Shown here: in pieces, positions 35,236-44,394 of the stretch
Position numbering within the stretch: the stretch's first letter is position 1
Layout: the number at the start of each line of letters is the position of its first letter
DNA from: Syntrophobacteraceae bacterium
GTDB lineage: Bacteria > Desulfobacterota > Syntrophobacteria > Syntrophobacterales > Syntrophobacteraceae
Reading direction: 5' to 3'
DNA length: 64,000 nt
Assembly (NCBI GenBank): GCA_025454175.1
Contig: JALOOX010000004.1
Span: forward strand, 19,851-83,850
Translations under genes and position numbers: made by a program
The notes under the pieces: model-generated
Database searches by the model: none
Seen by the model: the letters and a program-made list of their open reading frames with translations, nothing else
What the model was told of the DNA's origin: nothing

Positions 35236-35740
35236 GGTGCACCTCCTTTGAGAGTGATGGTTCGATGACCTGTACTCGTTAACTGAAGACCTTCACAAAA
35301 CGCAAGATCTCCCCCTCCGCATATAGCTTTTGTAGAGCATCCACGCAACCCGCCCTTCAGGCACTCCATGACCTCCGTTGCGCACTCGGGATACCCCACG
35401 CGAGGCTTTGGGGCGATTTCTCTTGCACTGGAGCTTCACTTCGCAACAAATCTACTTGACGCAGAAAAGAGAAGCTCATAATGATGATACCTACAAAAAT
35501 GTAAATCTTCTGCCCAGTCCGCTCCCGTGCGGTTCTGGCTTCCAACCACATGGGTGCGATGCCCCTCATCTTCGCACGGGGGTCCCAAGAGCATGACAGC
35601 CGGGTGAGGAGAAATGCGGCGGATTTCTCGCTCATGTCGAGCTTTGCCGATGCTGCAGCGTGGCGGGAGCTTCGTTTCAACCTGGCCTTCCGCATGTGAA
35701 AACTCCGTGACAGAAATCTGATCAGCGAGGTTGCCAACCC
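35236..35740. other. Intergenic region upstream of nrfHA
   Basis: About 505 bases. TTGACG at 35456-35461, a 15-base spacer and CATAAT at 35477-35482 form a possible nrfHA promoter, with a ~260-base leader after it. In that leader CCCGTGCG (35524-35531) can pair with CGCACGGG (35573-35580). No clear FNR or HcpR palindrome was seen. Short open frames exist but have no family resemblance. Confidence 0.4.
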
Positions 35741-36202
35741 ATGAGTTTCTTGTCCAAGGCCAATTGGAAGCTCCTGGTGGTGCTGGCCGTGCTGGCCGGC
35801 GGCGCCGGGTTGTTCGTCTCATTCGGACCTCCTCAGCTGATGGCCAAGACCGAGAGCCCTCTCTTCTGCTCCTCATGCCACGTCATGCAATCTCAGTATG
35901 AGGCGTGGTTCAACGTGGGCGCCCACCGCACCATCCGCTGCGTCGACTGTCACCTGCCCCATGAGAGCCTGCCGGTCTACTACACCTGGAAATCCATCGA
36001 CGGTCTCAAGGACGTCGCGGTCTATTATTCCGGTCGAACGCCCGAAATCATCACGATCTCCGATCGCGGCAAACGGTTCGTGCAGGCCAACTGCATCCGG
36101 TGCCATGCCGAGCGGGTGGCCCTGATCAACCAGGAGCGCAACTGCTGGGATTGCCACCGGTTCCTGCAACATCAGCTGGCCGGCGTGCGTTTGACCAACT
36201 GA
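35741..36202 (+). CDS. nrfH: Cytochrome c nitrite reductase small subunit
   Basis: Membrane-anchored tetraheme quinol dehydrogenase that passes electrons from menaquinol to NrfA. The 153-residue protein has one N-terminal membrane helix (about 8-30) and four heme motifs: CSSCH (43-47, followed by V-M as in the NrfH CxxCHxM heme 1), CVDCH (67-71), CIRCH (118-122) and CWDCH (135-139). nrfA follows 39 bases later. The NapC/NirT family match is clear. Confidence 0.96.
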   Translation: MSFLSKANWKLLVVLAVLAGGAGLFVSFGPPQLMAKTESPLFCSSCHVMQSQYEAWFNVGAHRTIRCVDCHLPHESLPVYYTWKSIDGLKDVAVYYSGRTPEIITISDRGKRFVQANCIRCHAERVALINQERNCWDCHRFLQHQLAGVRLTN

Positions 36203-36241
36203 ATCTCAACCCAATCCAACCGCACACAGGAGGAGGGGAGG

Positions 36242-37708
36242 ATGTCAAAGCGCTTGAATCACACCCTGCTGATTTGCCTCGCAATGGGCCTGGCGGCAGC
36301 CCTTGCCGGATGCGAGCCGACCAAGCCCCAGCCTCGACAGGTGGTCACGATCCCGGACGGGGAGATCGATCCCGCCATCTGGGGACGGGCTTACCCCGAA
36401 GAGTACGAGCTCTGGAAGAAGACCGAGGAGCCCGTGTCGGAGCGGCGCAGCAAGTACAAGACCGGCATGGACGGCGGTGCGGTCACCGTGGACAAGCTAT
36501 CCCACTTCCCCTACATGGCGCTGCTCTTCAACGGGTGGGGGTTCGGCATCGAGTACAACGAGCCCCGGGGGCACGCCTACATGGTGCGGGACCAGCTGGA
36601 AATCGACGCCTCGCGGATCGGCGCCGGCGGAGTCTGTCTCAGCTGCAAGAGCCCCTACGCTCCCGGTCTCCAGAAGGAAATGGGGATCGATTTTTATCGG
36701 AAGCCGTTCAAGGAGGTGCTCGGCAGAATCCCCGAGGAAACCCGCGACCTGGGGGTTGCCTGCATCGATTGCCACGACAACAAGGACATGAGCCTCAAGA
36801 TCTCGCGTGGATTCACGCTGATCGAGGCGTTCAATGCGATGGGCGTCGACCCCGGTAAACTGACCCGCCAGGAGATGCGCTCCGCCGTCTGCGCCCAGTG
36901 CCACGTGACCTACAACATCCCCAAGGACAAGGAAAACAAATCCGTGGGGCTTTATTTTCCCTGGCAGAATAGCAAGTTCGGCGCCATCACCATCGAGGAC
37001 ATCATCAAGCAGATCCGCAAGGATGAGACGGTCAGGGAGTGGAAGCAGAATGTCACCGGATTTAAAATGGCCTTCATCCGGCACCCCGAGTATGAATTCT
37101 GGACGTTCAACAGCACCCATTTCAAGGCCGGCGCCTCGTGCGCCGATTGCCACATGCCCTACACCATCGCCGGGGTCCACAAGGTTTCGGATCACCGCGT
37201 CATGAGCCCGGTTCAGGCCGACATGAAAGCCTGCAAGCAGTGCCATGCCGAAAGCCCCCAATGGCTTCGAGACCGTGTCTTTTCCATCCAGGACCGGACG
37301 GTGTCCATCATGATCCGCGCCGGCTACCAGTGTGCAACGGTGGCGAAGCTTTTCGAGCTGACCCACAAGACCCAGGCGGAGGGCAAGGTCATCGACCCCG
37401 ATCTCTACAGCAAGGCCAAGGAGTTTTATGAGGAGGCCTTCTACCGTTCGCTCTTCATGGGCGCCGAAAATTCGGTGGGATTCCACAATCCCCCCGAAGG
37501 ACTGCGGATCCTGGGGGATTCCATTGCCTTCGGAGCCCGGGCGGAGGCCTACCTGCGCCAGGCCCTGGCCATGGTCGGAGTCGAGGTGCCCCTCAAGGTG
37601 GATCTCGAAATCATGAAATACGTGGACCAGAGGGGTGAGAAGAAACTGAGGTTCGATCCCAGACTCGAGTTCAAGGACCCCTACGGCCTGCAGGAAAGGT
37701 TCTTCTAA
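36242..37708 (+). CDS. nrfA: Ammonia-forming cytochrome c nitrite reductase
   Basis: Six-electron reduction of nitrite to ammonium in the periplasm. The 488-residue protein has the lysine-ligated active heme CLSCK (132-136) and four CxxCH hemes at 174-178, 217-221, 300-304 and 331-335, the complete NrfA set. The N-terminus carries a lipobox, LAGC with Cys24, so the enzyme is probably a lipoprotein anchored to the membrane beside NrfH. AGGAGGGG lies shortly before the ATG. The operon ends in a strong hairpin at 37736-37771. Confidence 0.97.
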   Translation: MSKRLNHTLLICLAMGLAAALAGCEPTKPQPRQVVTIPDGEIDPAIWGRAYPEEYELWKKTEEPVSERRSKYKTGMDGGAVTVDKLSHFPYMALLFNGWGFGIEYNEPRGHAYMVRDQLEIDASRIGAGGVCLSCKSPYAPGLQKEMGIDFYRKPFKEVLGRIPEETRDLGVACIDCHDNKDMSLKISRGFTLIEAFNAMGVDPGKLTRQEMRSAVCAQCHVTYNIPKDKENKSVGLYFPWQNSKFGAITIEDIIKQIRKDETVREWKQNVTGFKMAFIRHPEYEFWTFNSTHFKAGASCADCHMPYTIAGVHKVSDHRVMSPVQADMKACKQCHAESPQWLRDRVFSIQDRTVSIMIRAGYQCATVAKLFELTHKTQAEGKVIDPDLYSKAKEFYEEAFYRSLFMGAENSVGFHNPPEGLRILGDSIAFGARAEAYLRQALAMVGVEVPLKVDLEIMKYVDQRGEKKLRFDPRLEFKDPYGLQERFF

Positions 37709-37735
37709 CAGCCGGAACAAATGTATCACCCAGAT

Positions 37736-37771
37736 CAGCCGGCTCCCGGGCACGAGCCTGGGAGCCGGCTG
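37736..37771 (+). terminator. Terminator-like hairpin after nrfA
   Basis: CAGCCGGCTCCC and its perfect complement, extended by three further pairs (one G-T), enclose a 6-base loop. No T-run follows. It lies 28 bases after the nrfA stop, between convergent genes. Confidence 0.55.
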
Positions 37772-37795
37772 GAAGCTGATGGCTCACTCAGGAAG

Positions 37796-38215
37796 TCAGT
37801 GAAGTGAGCCGGCCAGATCCCTCCGCAGCCAGAAAAGAAAGGCCCCTTCCTTCACTGCCTCCACCATGCTCCTTATCGCGCGGGGCAGCTCATCCTCGCT
37901 GGCGCCCTTGGCCATGTGAAAATCCACCAGCTTCGCCCCATGGCGCGAGGCAACCTCTTCGAGCCGGCGCATGAGCTCCTCGTTGCCCGAGATATCAAGC
38001 CCCTGAGCGAAAAAGAAATTGAACAGCTCTCCACCATCGGAAACGAGGAAAAGATCCTCTCTCTCACCGACGTTTCGAACCACCACCTCGATGCGGTCCG
38101 CCGTCGGCCAGACCCAGTCGGAAGCCACCACAAAGCCGCTCCCGGTGGGCAGGATCTCCCAGCCCTTCACCATTTCGTCCAAAAGTCCCTGCCAGAGCTT
38201 CTTCTCATCCATCAT
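37796..38215 (-). CDS. DUF1828-like protein
   Basis: A 139-residue soluble protein with RIEVVVRNVGEREDLFLVSDGGELFNFFFAQGLD, resembling the DUF1828 domain, whose members show the motif of a strand pair plus SDGG. The domain has no settled function and sometimes occurs in toxin or phage neighbourhoods; neither is present here. GAGGGTGGG lies about 3-6 bases before the ATG at 38215. It is convergent with nrfHA. Confidence 0.65.
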   Translation of the reverse strand: MMDEKKLWQGLLDEMVKGWEILPTGSGFVVASDWVWPTADRIEVVVRNVGEREDLFLVSDGGELFNFFFAQGLDISGNEELMRRLEEVASRHGAKLVDFHMAKGASEDELPRAIRSMVEAVKEGAFLFWLRRDLAGSLH

Positions 38216-38726
38216 GAGCCCACCCTCTCCCTTTTCCTTCAGATCGCACCTGGTTGAATCCATTCATGCGAGACCATTCCGCTGAGACCAGCCTGCATTG
38301 AAGAGCAAAGCCGTCTTCGACTCGATGTGCCCCATGGATATGCCTCGGACAGGCCGAGTGGTGAATCGAGTGAAGGCGTCATCAGAATTGTCACGTTTTT
38401 CGGCGAAACTCAACATGCTGAACAAATTTGTTTCCGTTTCCGGTGGGGACCGTTGCGTCCTTAGAATATTTTATACAATGAGCTCAGTATGTTACTTCGT
38501 TTTGTGCGTGATCCGAAACCGTGGCCCATCTCCTGCTTCACTCACGGGAAGTCGTGAGGAGTCATGGGGAGTGGCCACTGAACGGTGGGGGGGCCCTCCT
38601 CCATACCAGGGGCATGCACAAGGAGGTGATGGGAGACCGGGGAAACTGGGCGAACGAACCGTAATGCAGGGCTTTTTAGGGGTATTTGGACATTCCTCGA
38701 AAGCCGGGAGTGTTCGGGAGGAATTC
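38216..38726. other. Leader region of the outer-membrane protein gene
   Basis: About 510 bases. TATACA near 38471 could be a -10 box but no good -35 partner is at the right distance. The region holds a purine-rich AAGGAGGTG around 38619 without a long frame, and then a short coupled frame at 38727. Confidence 0.35.
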
Positions 38727-38771
38727 ATGATCACGCTGAACGATGAAACTGGGGGGAGAGGAGCATCATGA
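38727..38771 (+). CDS. Possible 14-residue leader peptide
   Basis: ATG at 38727 behind the excellent site GGGAGGAATTC encodes MITLNDETGGRGAS, and its stop (38769-38771) overlaps the next ATG (38768) as ATGA. A leader of this kind would couple translation of the outer-membrane protein to its own. It has no homologue to compare, so it may be chance. Confidence 0.35.
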   Translation: MITLNDETGGRGAS

Positions 38772-39595
38772 TTGCTGATTCAATGAGAAGCGGTAAAGTT
38801 TTGATCTCAAGCCTGGCGATTCTATGTTTTCTGGGTGGTTTGCGGGGGGCCGCCGAACCGGCCTGGGCGCAGGAGGAGGAGAGGCCCACGGCCTCCATGT
38901 CCGTCGATTTCCTCACACAATATGTGTGGAGGGGCTATGGACTGAGCGACAATGCCAAGGGCATGGTCATTCAGCCCTCCATCACCGCGGGATACAAAGG
39001 CTTTTCGGTCAATATCTGGGGCAACCTCGACACGCACGACAAGAACCCCGTCGACCCGGAGGATGGTGTCGCCTGGAACGAGACGGATTTTACCTTTTCA
39101 TACAGCCGGGAGCTCCTGCCCAAACTGACCGGCAACGTGGGCATCATCTACTACGCCCTGGATAAGGTGGACGACTCCCTGGAAATCTATCTGGGAGCCT
39201 CCTACGCCCTGCCCTGGTTTAACGTCGGTCTGACCGGGTATAGGGAAGTCTCTCACTATCCGGGCTGGTGGGTCCAGCTGGACCTGACGAGAAACTTCGC
39301 TCTCCCGTGCTACGGCATGAGCATCGACGTCGGCACCTCCTGGTTTTATCAGGACTCGGACGACAAGGCGGCTTATCCGAAGCCCAACCAGCCCGACAAG
39401 GCTTTCTCGGGCTTCCTGTCAGGCAACCTGTCGGCAGCCTTGAACATTCCACTGGGACAATATTTTACCGTCTCTCCCCGGGTTGGCTACGCATTCCCTC
39501 TGAGCGGGCGTGCCAAGGACTTGATCGAATCGCTGTCCTGGGATGGCGACGGCGATCATATCTTCGGGGGTATTCGCATTTCGGCTGCCTTCTGA
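38768..39595 (+). CDS. Putative outer-membrane beta-barrel protein (TorF-like)
   Basis: A 275-residue exported protein: signal peptide to about residue 35 (ending PAWAQ), then alternating hydrophobic strands with SVDFLTQYVWRGYGLSDNAKG-type opening and a terminal aromatic residue (SAAF) suited to barrel insertion by BamA. The opening resembles the TIGR02001/TorF group of uncharacterised porin-like proteins. It may be a channel or an adhesion barrel. It has its own terminator at 39643-39690. Confidence 0.7.
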   Translation: MIADSMRSGKVLISSLAILCFLGGLRGAAEPAWAQEEERPTASMSVDFLTQYVWRGYGLSDNAKGMVIQPSITAGYKGFSVNIWGNLDTHDKNPVDPEDGVAWNETDFTFSYSRELLPKLTGNVGIIYYALDKVDDSLEIYLGASYALPWFNVGLTGYREVSHYPGWWVQLDLTRNFALPCYGMSIDVGTSWFYQDSDDKAAYPKPNQPDKAFSGFLSGNLSAALNIPLGQYFTVSPRVGYAFPLSGRAKDLIESLSWDGDGDHIFGGIRISAAF

Positions 39596-39642
39596 ACCTG
39601 ACCGGAGCACCCGAAGGGCCCCTGACTCCATGAGCAAGAAGG

Positions 39643-39690
39643 CAAAAAGCCCGGCCTCCGGGATCGCCATCCCCGGGGTCGGGCTCTTTT
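39643..39690. terminator. Bidirectional intrinsic terminator
   Basis: A stem beginning AGCCCGGCC and closing with GTCGGGCT (39648-39685) is flanked by AAAAA on the left and CTTTT on the right, so it can serve both the barrel gene and the convergent lipoprotein gene. Confidence 0.7.
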
Positions 39691-39764
39691 CACTCATTCG
39701 GTCAAGGCAGGACGGCCTGGACGGACGTGAATCAACGCCTCGCCGGCTCCTCGGAAAAATTGCC

Positions 39765-40097
39765 TCAGGATTGCGGTTGCTTGACCTTCTTGAACTTGGA
39801 CACCTTGCCGTTGGGGCCCGTCAGGGTCATCTCATCGCCCTGGACCTCCACGGCCACCTTGGTGCTTCCGAGGCTGCCCACATGGACCGAGACATGCTTC
39901 GTGTCGCTGAACATGTAAGGCACCGTAAAGGTGGCGTTTGCCGTTTTGACGGTAACCGTGCCATTGCGCGCGAAGTCGATGGTCTCGCTGCCATCCTCCT
40001 TCTGCCACGTCCCAACCACATCCCAGCTGGGCTTGAGAGCACAAGACGAAGCCACCGCCACCAAACAAAAGACTAGAAACAGACGCAGAACCTTCAT
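39765..40097 (-). CDS. Small exported lipoprotein
   Basis: A 110-residue protein with a lipoprotein signal (MKVLRLFLVFCLVAVASSC, lipidated Cys19). The mature part is a small beta-rich domain with GTWQKEDGSETIDFARNGTVTV and alternating charged and hydrophobic residues, like short lipocalin-like or stress-type lipoproteins. The exact family is not recognised. GGGAGG precedes the ATG by a few bases. Confidence 0.65.
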   Translation of the reverse strand: MKVLRLFLVFCLVAVASSCALKPSWDVVGTWQKEDGSETIDFARNGTVTVKTANATFTVPYMFSDTKHVSVHVGSLGSTKVAVEVQGDEMTLTGPNGKVSKFKKVKQPQS

Positions 40098-40437
40098 GAA
40101 CGATCCCTCCCGTTTGCCGTTTGATCAGTCCTCGCTCGTCAAAAAAATACGGAGCTCCATGCGGAAAAACACATGGAGACCTTTTACCTGCTTTGATCCG
40201 CGCTGTCCATCCCCAATTTGAGGGGGGGTCGCGATGAACGAGATTTCTCCTTGTCGCTCGTAACGACAGCTTTCGGACCTGCTCCTGGCCGCGCCGCGCG
40301 CCACCGGCTCGTGTCGGGAGGCAATGACGCGCGATCCTTTTTAGTTTACGCGACGCCATGAATACGATATCTTTGAATATTTAAAATAGTTACATTGCCG
40401 TTTTCGATATCCTCTCACCTTCAGACTCTGGGGAGCC
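40098..40437. other. Intergenic region between the lipoprotein gene and lepA
   Basis: 340 bases. CTCCATG (40155-40161) pairs with CATGGAG (40172-40178); on the minus strand this stem is followed 7 bases later by seven T, so it could act as an attenuator in the leader of the lipoprotein gene. A weak lepA promoter may be TTTACG (40345-40350), a 17-base spacer and TATCTT (40368-40373). Confidence 0.4.
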
Positions 40438-42234
40438 ATGTCAAACATCCGCAACTTCAGCATCATCGCCCACATCGACCACGGAAAATCCACCCTGGCC
40501 GACAGGCTCATTCAATACACCGGCCTCGTTTCCGACAGGCAGTTTCGGGACCAGATCCTCGACACCATGGATATCGAGCGCGAGCGGGGCATCACCATCA
40601 AGAGCCAGAGCGTCACGCTGCCATACCGCGGCAAAGCCGGCGAGGATTATGAGCTCAATCTCATCGACACGCCGGGTCATGTGGATTTTTCCTATGAGGT
40701 CTCCCGTGCCCTCGCATCGTGTGAAGGGGTGCTGCTGCTGGTGGATGCGTCCCAGGGGGTGGAAGCACAGACGGTGGCGAATCTCTACGCCGCCATGGAG
40801 CACGACCTGACGATCATCCCCGTCATCAACAAGATCGACCTGCCTTCCGCGGACATCGAGCGGGCCAGGGAGCAGATCGAAACCGAGCTGGGCCTGGATT
40901 CAGACCAGGCGATCCTCTGTTCGGCCAAGGAGGGGCTCGGAATCCAGGAGCTCCTGGAGGCCATCGTCGAGCGGATTCCGCCGCCTCGAGGGTCCCGGGA
41001 CCTCCCCCTTTCCGCCCTCATCTTTGACGCGCACTACGACCCCTTCAGGGGCACCGTCGTGAGCTGCCGCGTCTTCGACGGAGCGCTGCGTCCCGGAGAC
41101 GTCATCCGGTTCATGTACAACGATGCGACCTACAAAGTCGAAGAAGTGGGTCTCTTCAGAATCGTCAGGGAACCGCGAAGGGAGATCGCGGCCGGGGCCG
41201 TGGGTTACCTCATTGCCGGCATCAAGACCATCGGCGACGTCCGCGTGGGAGACACCGTGACCCTGGACGCGCACCCGGCGCCGACTCCCCTTCCGGGCTT
41301 CAAGGAGGTGAAGCCCGTCGTCTTCTCGTCCATCTATCCCATTTCGTCCGACGACTACCAGTCCCTTTCCGACGCCCTGGAGAAATACAAGCTGAACGAC
41401 GCCTCCCTGGTCTACCAGAAGGACTCCTCGGCGGCCCTGGGCCAGGGATTTCGATGCGGGTTCCTCGGGCTGCTCCACCTCGAGATCGTCCAGGAGCGGC
41501 TGGAGCGCGAGTTCGATCAGGCCATCATCATGACGGTCCCGAGCGTGCAATACGAATTCCAGCTCAAGGACGGAAGCACGCTGATGGTGGACAACCCCAC
41601 TTATTACCCCGACCCCATGGAGATCGAGAGGGGCTTCGAGCCGTTCATCAAGGCCTCCATCCTCATTCCCGAGCGCTACATGGGCGCGGTCATGAAGCTC
41701 TGCATGGAGCGGCGCGGAACCGAGTCCAAATTTCACTACCCGACGCCCGGCCGCATCGAGATGACCCTGGAAATGCCTCTGGCCGAGGTGGTTTTCGACT
41801 TTTACGATCGCCTCAAAACGGTGACCCAGGGATACGGCTCCTTCGACTACGAGCTCAGCGGCTACCGGGAGAGCGATCTCGTGAAGCTCGACATCCTGGT
41901 GAACACCGAAAAAGTGGACGCCCTTTCCCTCATCGTGCACCGTCTGCGGGCCAGGGAGTGGGGAGTCCAGGTCTGCGACCGTCTCAAGGAGGAGATCCCG
42001 AGGCATCAGTTCAAAATCGCCATCCAGGGCGCCATCGGAGGCAAGATCATCTCGCGGTCGACCATCTCGCCATTCCGCAAGGATGTGACGGCCAAGTGTT
42101 ACGGCGGCGACATCTCCCGCAAGCGAAAGCTTCTCGAAAAACAGAAGAAGGGCAAGGCCCGGATGAAGGTGGTGGGGGCGGTAACCATTCCCCAGGGCGC
42201 TTTCGTGGCGGTCCTGAAGACCAAGCAGGAATGA
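40438..42234 (+). CDS. lepA: Elongation factor 4 (LepA)
   Basis: Ribosome-associated GTPase that affects translation fidelity and back-translocation or initiation. The 598-residue protein has the G1 motif AHIDHGKST (11-19), DTPGHVDF, NKIDLPSAD, domain II, and the LepA-specific C-terminal domain with GGDISRKRKLLEKQKKGKARMK near residue 560. GGGGAG precedes the ATG. Its stop overlaps the hemW start. Confidence 0.97.
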   Translation: MSNIRNFSIIAHIDHGKSTLADRLIQYTGLVSDRQFRDQILDTMDIERERGITIKSQSVTLPYRGKAGEDYELNLIDTPGHVDFSYEVSRALASCEGVLLLVDASQGVEAQTVANLYAAMEHDLTIIPVINKIDLPSADIERAREQIETELGLDSDQAILCSAKEGLGIQELLEAIVERIPPPRGSRDLPLSALIFDAHYDPFRGTVVSCRVFDGALRPGDVIRFMYNDATYKVEEVGLFRIVREPRREIAAGAVGYLIAGIKTIGDVRVGDTVTLDAHPAPTPLPGFKEVKPVVFSSIYPISSDDYQSLSDALEKYKLNDASLVYQKDSSAALGQGFRCGFLGLLHLEIVQERLEREFDQAIIMTVPSVQYEFQLKDGSTLMVDNPTYYPDPMEIERGFEPFIKASILIPERYMGAVMKLCMERRGTESKFHYPTPGRIEMTLEMPLAEVVFDFYDRLKTVTQGYGSFDYELSGYRESDLVKLDILVNTEKVDALSLIVHRLRAREWGVQVCDRLKEEIPRHQFKIAIQGAIGGKIISRSTISPFRKDVTAKCYGGDISRKRKLLEKQKKGKARMKVVGAVTIPQGAFVAVLKTKQE

Positions 42235-43361
42235 GCGAAGTCCCTTCCCTCGCCGGCCTTTATGTTCACGTCCCGTTTTGCCTGAGCAAATGCCCGTATT
42301 GCGACTTCGACTCCACCACGGCCCTTGATCTCCTGCCGGCATGGCTCCAGGCCCTGGAAGAGGAATGCCGTCTGCGCGGTGACTCCTTCGGACGCTTCGA
42401 CTCGCTCTACCTCGGTGGAGGCACCCCCAGCATTCTGGACGACCGGCAGCTTGACCGGCTTGTCACCGCCCTGAGCCGTTCCTTCGACATCGTCGAAGGG
42501 GCCGAGATCACCATCGAGGTGAATCCGGACGATGTCTCTCCCCATCGGCTGGCACTCTATCGTGCCTTGGGCTTCAACCGAATCAGTCTCGGAGTCCAGT
42601 CCCTTCAGGAAGCGGAGCTTCGCTTCCTGGGGCGGCGGCATGGGGAGAAGCAGACGCTTCGAGCACTGGAATGGGTGCGCTCGGGCGGTTTCGACCGCGT
42701 GAGCTTCGACCTGATCCATGGTTTCCGCGCCGACGACCACTCAACCCACCGAGCCCTCTGGGAGAGAACGCTCCGGAAAGCCCTGAGCTTCGATCCCGAC
42801 CACCTCTCCTGCTACATGATGACCATCGAGGGAGACACCCCGTTCCGCCGGCTCCTTGCCGAGGGACGGCTGACGGTCCCATCGGAGGGGGAGCTCGAGG
42901 AGCTTTTCCTCTTCACGTCGGAATTCCTCGAGTCCGAGGGATTCATCCATTACGAAATCTCCAACTTCGCCCGCTCGGAGCAGTCGCTTTGCCGCCACAA
43001 CGTTAAATACTGGGACCATTCTCCTTACCTCGGGCTGGGCCCCTCGGCCCATTCCTATCGGGACGGCATGCGCTGCTGGAATGTTCGCTCGGTGCAGCGA
43101 TATTGTGAAGCGCTGAAGAAGGGAGAGCCCCCCCGGGAAGGGTCCGAGCTCCTCTCGGAGGCGCAGCTCGACCTTGAAAAGCTCTTCCTCGGCCTCAGGA
43201 CGCGCAGGGGAGTCGAGGCATCACTCCTGCTCAAAAGGCCTGGGGCAAGGCACATCCTGGACCAACTGGCGGCTTCACGACTCGTCGAAATGCGGCAGGG
43301 CCGGATCCTCCCCACCCGCAGGGGCTTTCTGCTGGCCGACGGACTCCCGCTGCTCTTCTGA
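42231..43361 (+). CDS. hemW: Heme chaperone HemW (HemN-like radical SAM)
   Basis: HemW binds heme and SAM and hands heme to respiratory enzymes; it is often misannotated as coproporphyrinogen III oxidase. The 376-residue protein has the CLSKCPYC cluster motif (Cys17, 21, 24), GGGTPSIL and the HemW-type CRHNVKYWDHSPYLGLG segment, which includes the HNxxYW heme-related motif. The ATG overlaps the lepA stop (ATGA), a conserved lepA-hemW arrangement. It is followed at once by a ferredoxin-family remnant. Confidence 0.93.
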   Translation: MSEVPSLAGLYVHVPFCLSKCPYCDFDSTTALDLLPAWLQALEEECRLRGDSFGRFDSLYLGGGTPSILDDRQLDRLVTALSRSFDIVEGAEITIEVNPDDVSPHRLALYRALGFNRISLGVQSLQEAELRFLGRRHGEKQTLRALEWVRSGGFDRVSFDLIHGFRADDHSTHRALWERTLRKALSFDPDHLSCYMMTIEGDTPFRRLLAEGRLTVPSEGELEELFLFTSEFLESEGFIHYEISNFARSEQSLCRHNVKYWDHSPYLGLGPSAHSYRDGMRCWNVRSVQRYCEALKKGEPPREGSELLSEAQLDLEKLFLGLRTRRGVEASLLLKRPGARHILDQLAASRLVEMRQGRILPTRRGFLLADGLPLLF

Positions 43362-43363
43362 GT

Positions 43364-43657
43364 CTTAAAGACTACGATTCCATCGCCGTAGGCACCTGCT
43401 ACTGCCGCCATGCCGCGAAGCTTCGCGGTGAGGACATCCACGGAATGCCGCCCCTCGAGGTCTGCATTTGGTTTGGCGACATCGCCGACCACCTCATCGA
43501 TCGCCTGGGCGGGCGGCGCGTCAGCAAGCAGGAGGCGAAAGAGATCCTGGGAGCGTGCGAGCAAGCCGGCCTCATCCACATGAGCCGAAACACCACTCAG
43601 GATATCGACTCGCCATGGAAGCCAAATCGGGGTTCCCCGTACCTCCCAAGACCGTGA
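43364..43657 (+). pseudogene. Remnant of a 4Fe-4S ferredoxin-type protein
   Basis: Immediately after the hemW stop, the +1 frame reads DYDSIAVGTCYCRHAAK, then PPLEVCIWFGDIADHLIDRLGGRRVSKQEAKEILGACEQAGLIHMSRNTT. This matches the middle of a family of larger ferredoxin-like proteins that carry CxCR and LETCxxFG segments followed by SKEEALxILxxAEEAGLVH and a Cys-rich tail. Here the N-terminal half is missing, no start codon precedes the conserved part, and the cysteine-rich C-terminus is replaced by a short unrelated tail. It looks like a degraded gene. Confidence 0.65.
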
Positions 43658-44394
43658 AAGAGCTCGCGGCGGCTTTGCGAAGCGGAGCCGGGAGCCCGTC
43701 GAGTTGAGACCGTAAGACAACTTGCCTCCATTGCATGTCAATTGTTCAGCTTCCGGCAAACACAATGGAAGCCCTGTCAAGGGCTTCCTTCCGTCCGCTC
43801 TCCATGACCAGAGCCATGACCCCGGCGGGCGCGCAAGAATCGTAACCTTCATGGGCAGTTTTCGTAATCGTGGAGCCGGGCTGATCCGCCGTGTCTTAAG
43901 CCTTTGGACCGCGAAGGTCCGGCGGGGACAGCCTCGGCTCCCGTCAAGGATGGCCTTGCGCCCGCTGAACAGGCGGGCCGGGATGAGCCTGATCATTACC
44001 GAAATCCCACCATATGTTCGATAATCAGGCGGCTTCCGACGCCCTCCCCGAGGATTCATTGGTCGTGGGATTGGATTGAGCCTCAATTCATGCGATGATT
44101 CCAGGGTATCCGGTCTGGAGAGCGGCGCCGCCCGCGAGACATGTCCCATGCTCAGCTGTCTGCGGACCGTTGCGGGAACCACTCCCGGGCGTGGGCTCCG
44201 AGCCTTTCCAGCTTCCTCGGTCGAATCCCGCCGCGCCAACCTGTCCTCACTGTGCTTCGATGGGGCTTTCCGGATGGGGACATCCCAACACGGTGAACTG
44301 GCATGGTAATCGCTTATGGCTCCGAGTGAATGCCACTAACCAACCCGGGAACATATCCCGAACGATTGAGCTCGATGCATTTGAAGGAGAATCG
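43658..44394. other. Long non-coding stretch before the FecR-domain gene
   Basis: About 735 bases without a convincing gene in either strand. At 43767-43788 GGAAGCCCT-GTCA-AGGGCTTCC is a perfect hairpin, possibly the end of the lepA-hemW transcript. The remainder has ordinary composition with scattered short frames, and may hold decayed sequence beyond the ferredoxin remnant. Confidence 0.4.
43767..43788 (+). terminator. Perfect hairpin, possible lepA-hemW terminator
   Basis: 9-base arms around a GTCA loop; only TT follows, so intrinsic termination is weak. Confidence 0.4.

Noticed and set aside
35510..35600. CCGTGCGGTTCTGG-type sequence resembling part of a group II intron
   Set aside because: No reverse transcriptase frame and no domain V-like hairpin is near. 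A short inverted repeat alone does not support an intron.
35357..35737. 126-codon minus-strand frame upstream of nrfH
   Set aside because: No homology, no ribosome site, and it covers the probable nrfHA promoter.
38298..38771. 157-codon plus-strand frame before the barrel gene
   Set aside because: Composition and sequence look non-coding; only the last 14 codons have a ribosome site, and those are listed separately.
43055..44239. 394-codon minus-strand frame across the end of hemW and the ferredoxin remnant
   Set aside because: It is antisense to hemW, has no motif, and its middle is antisense to the decayed ferredoxin frame.
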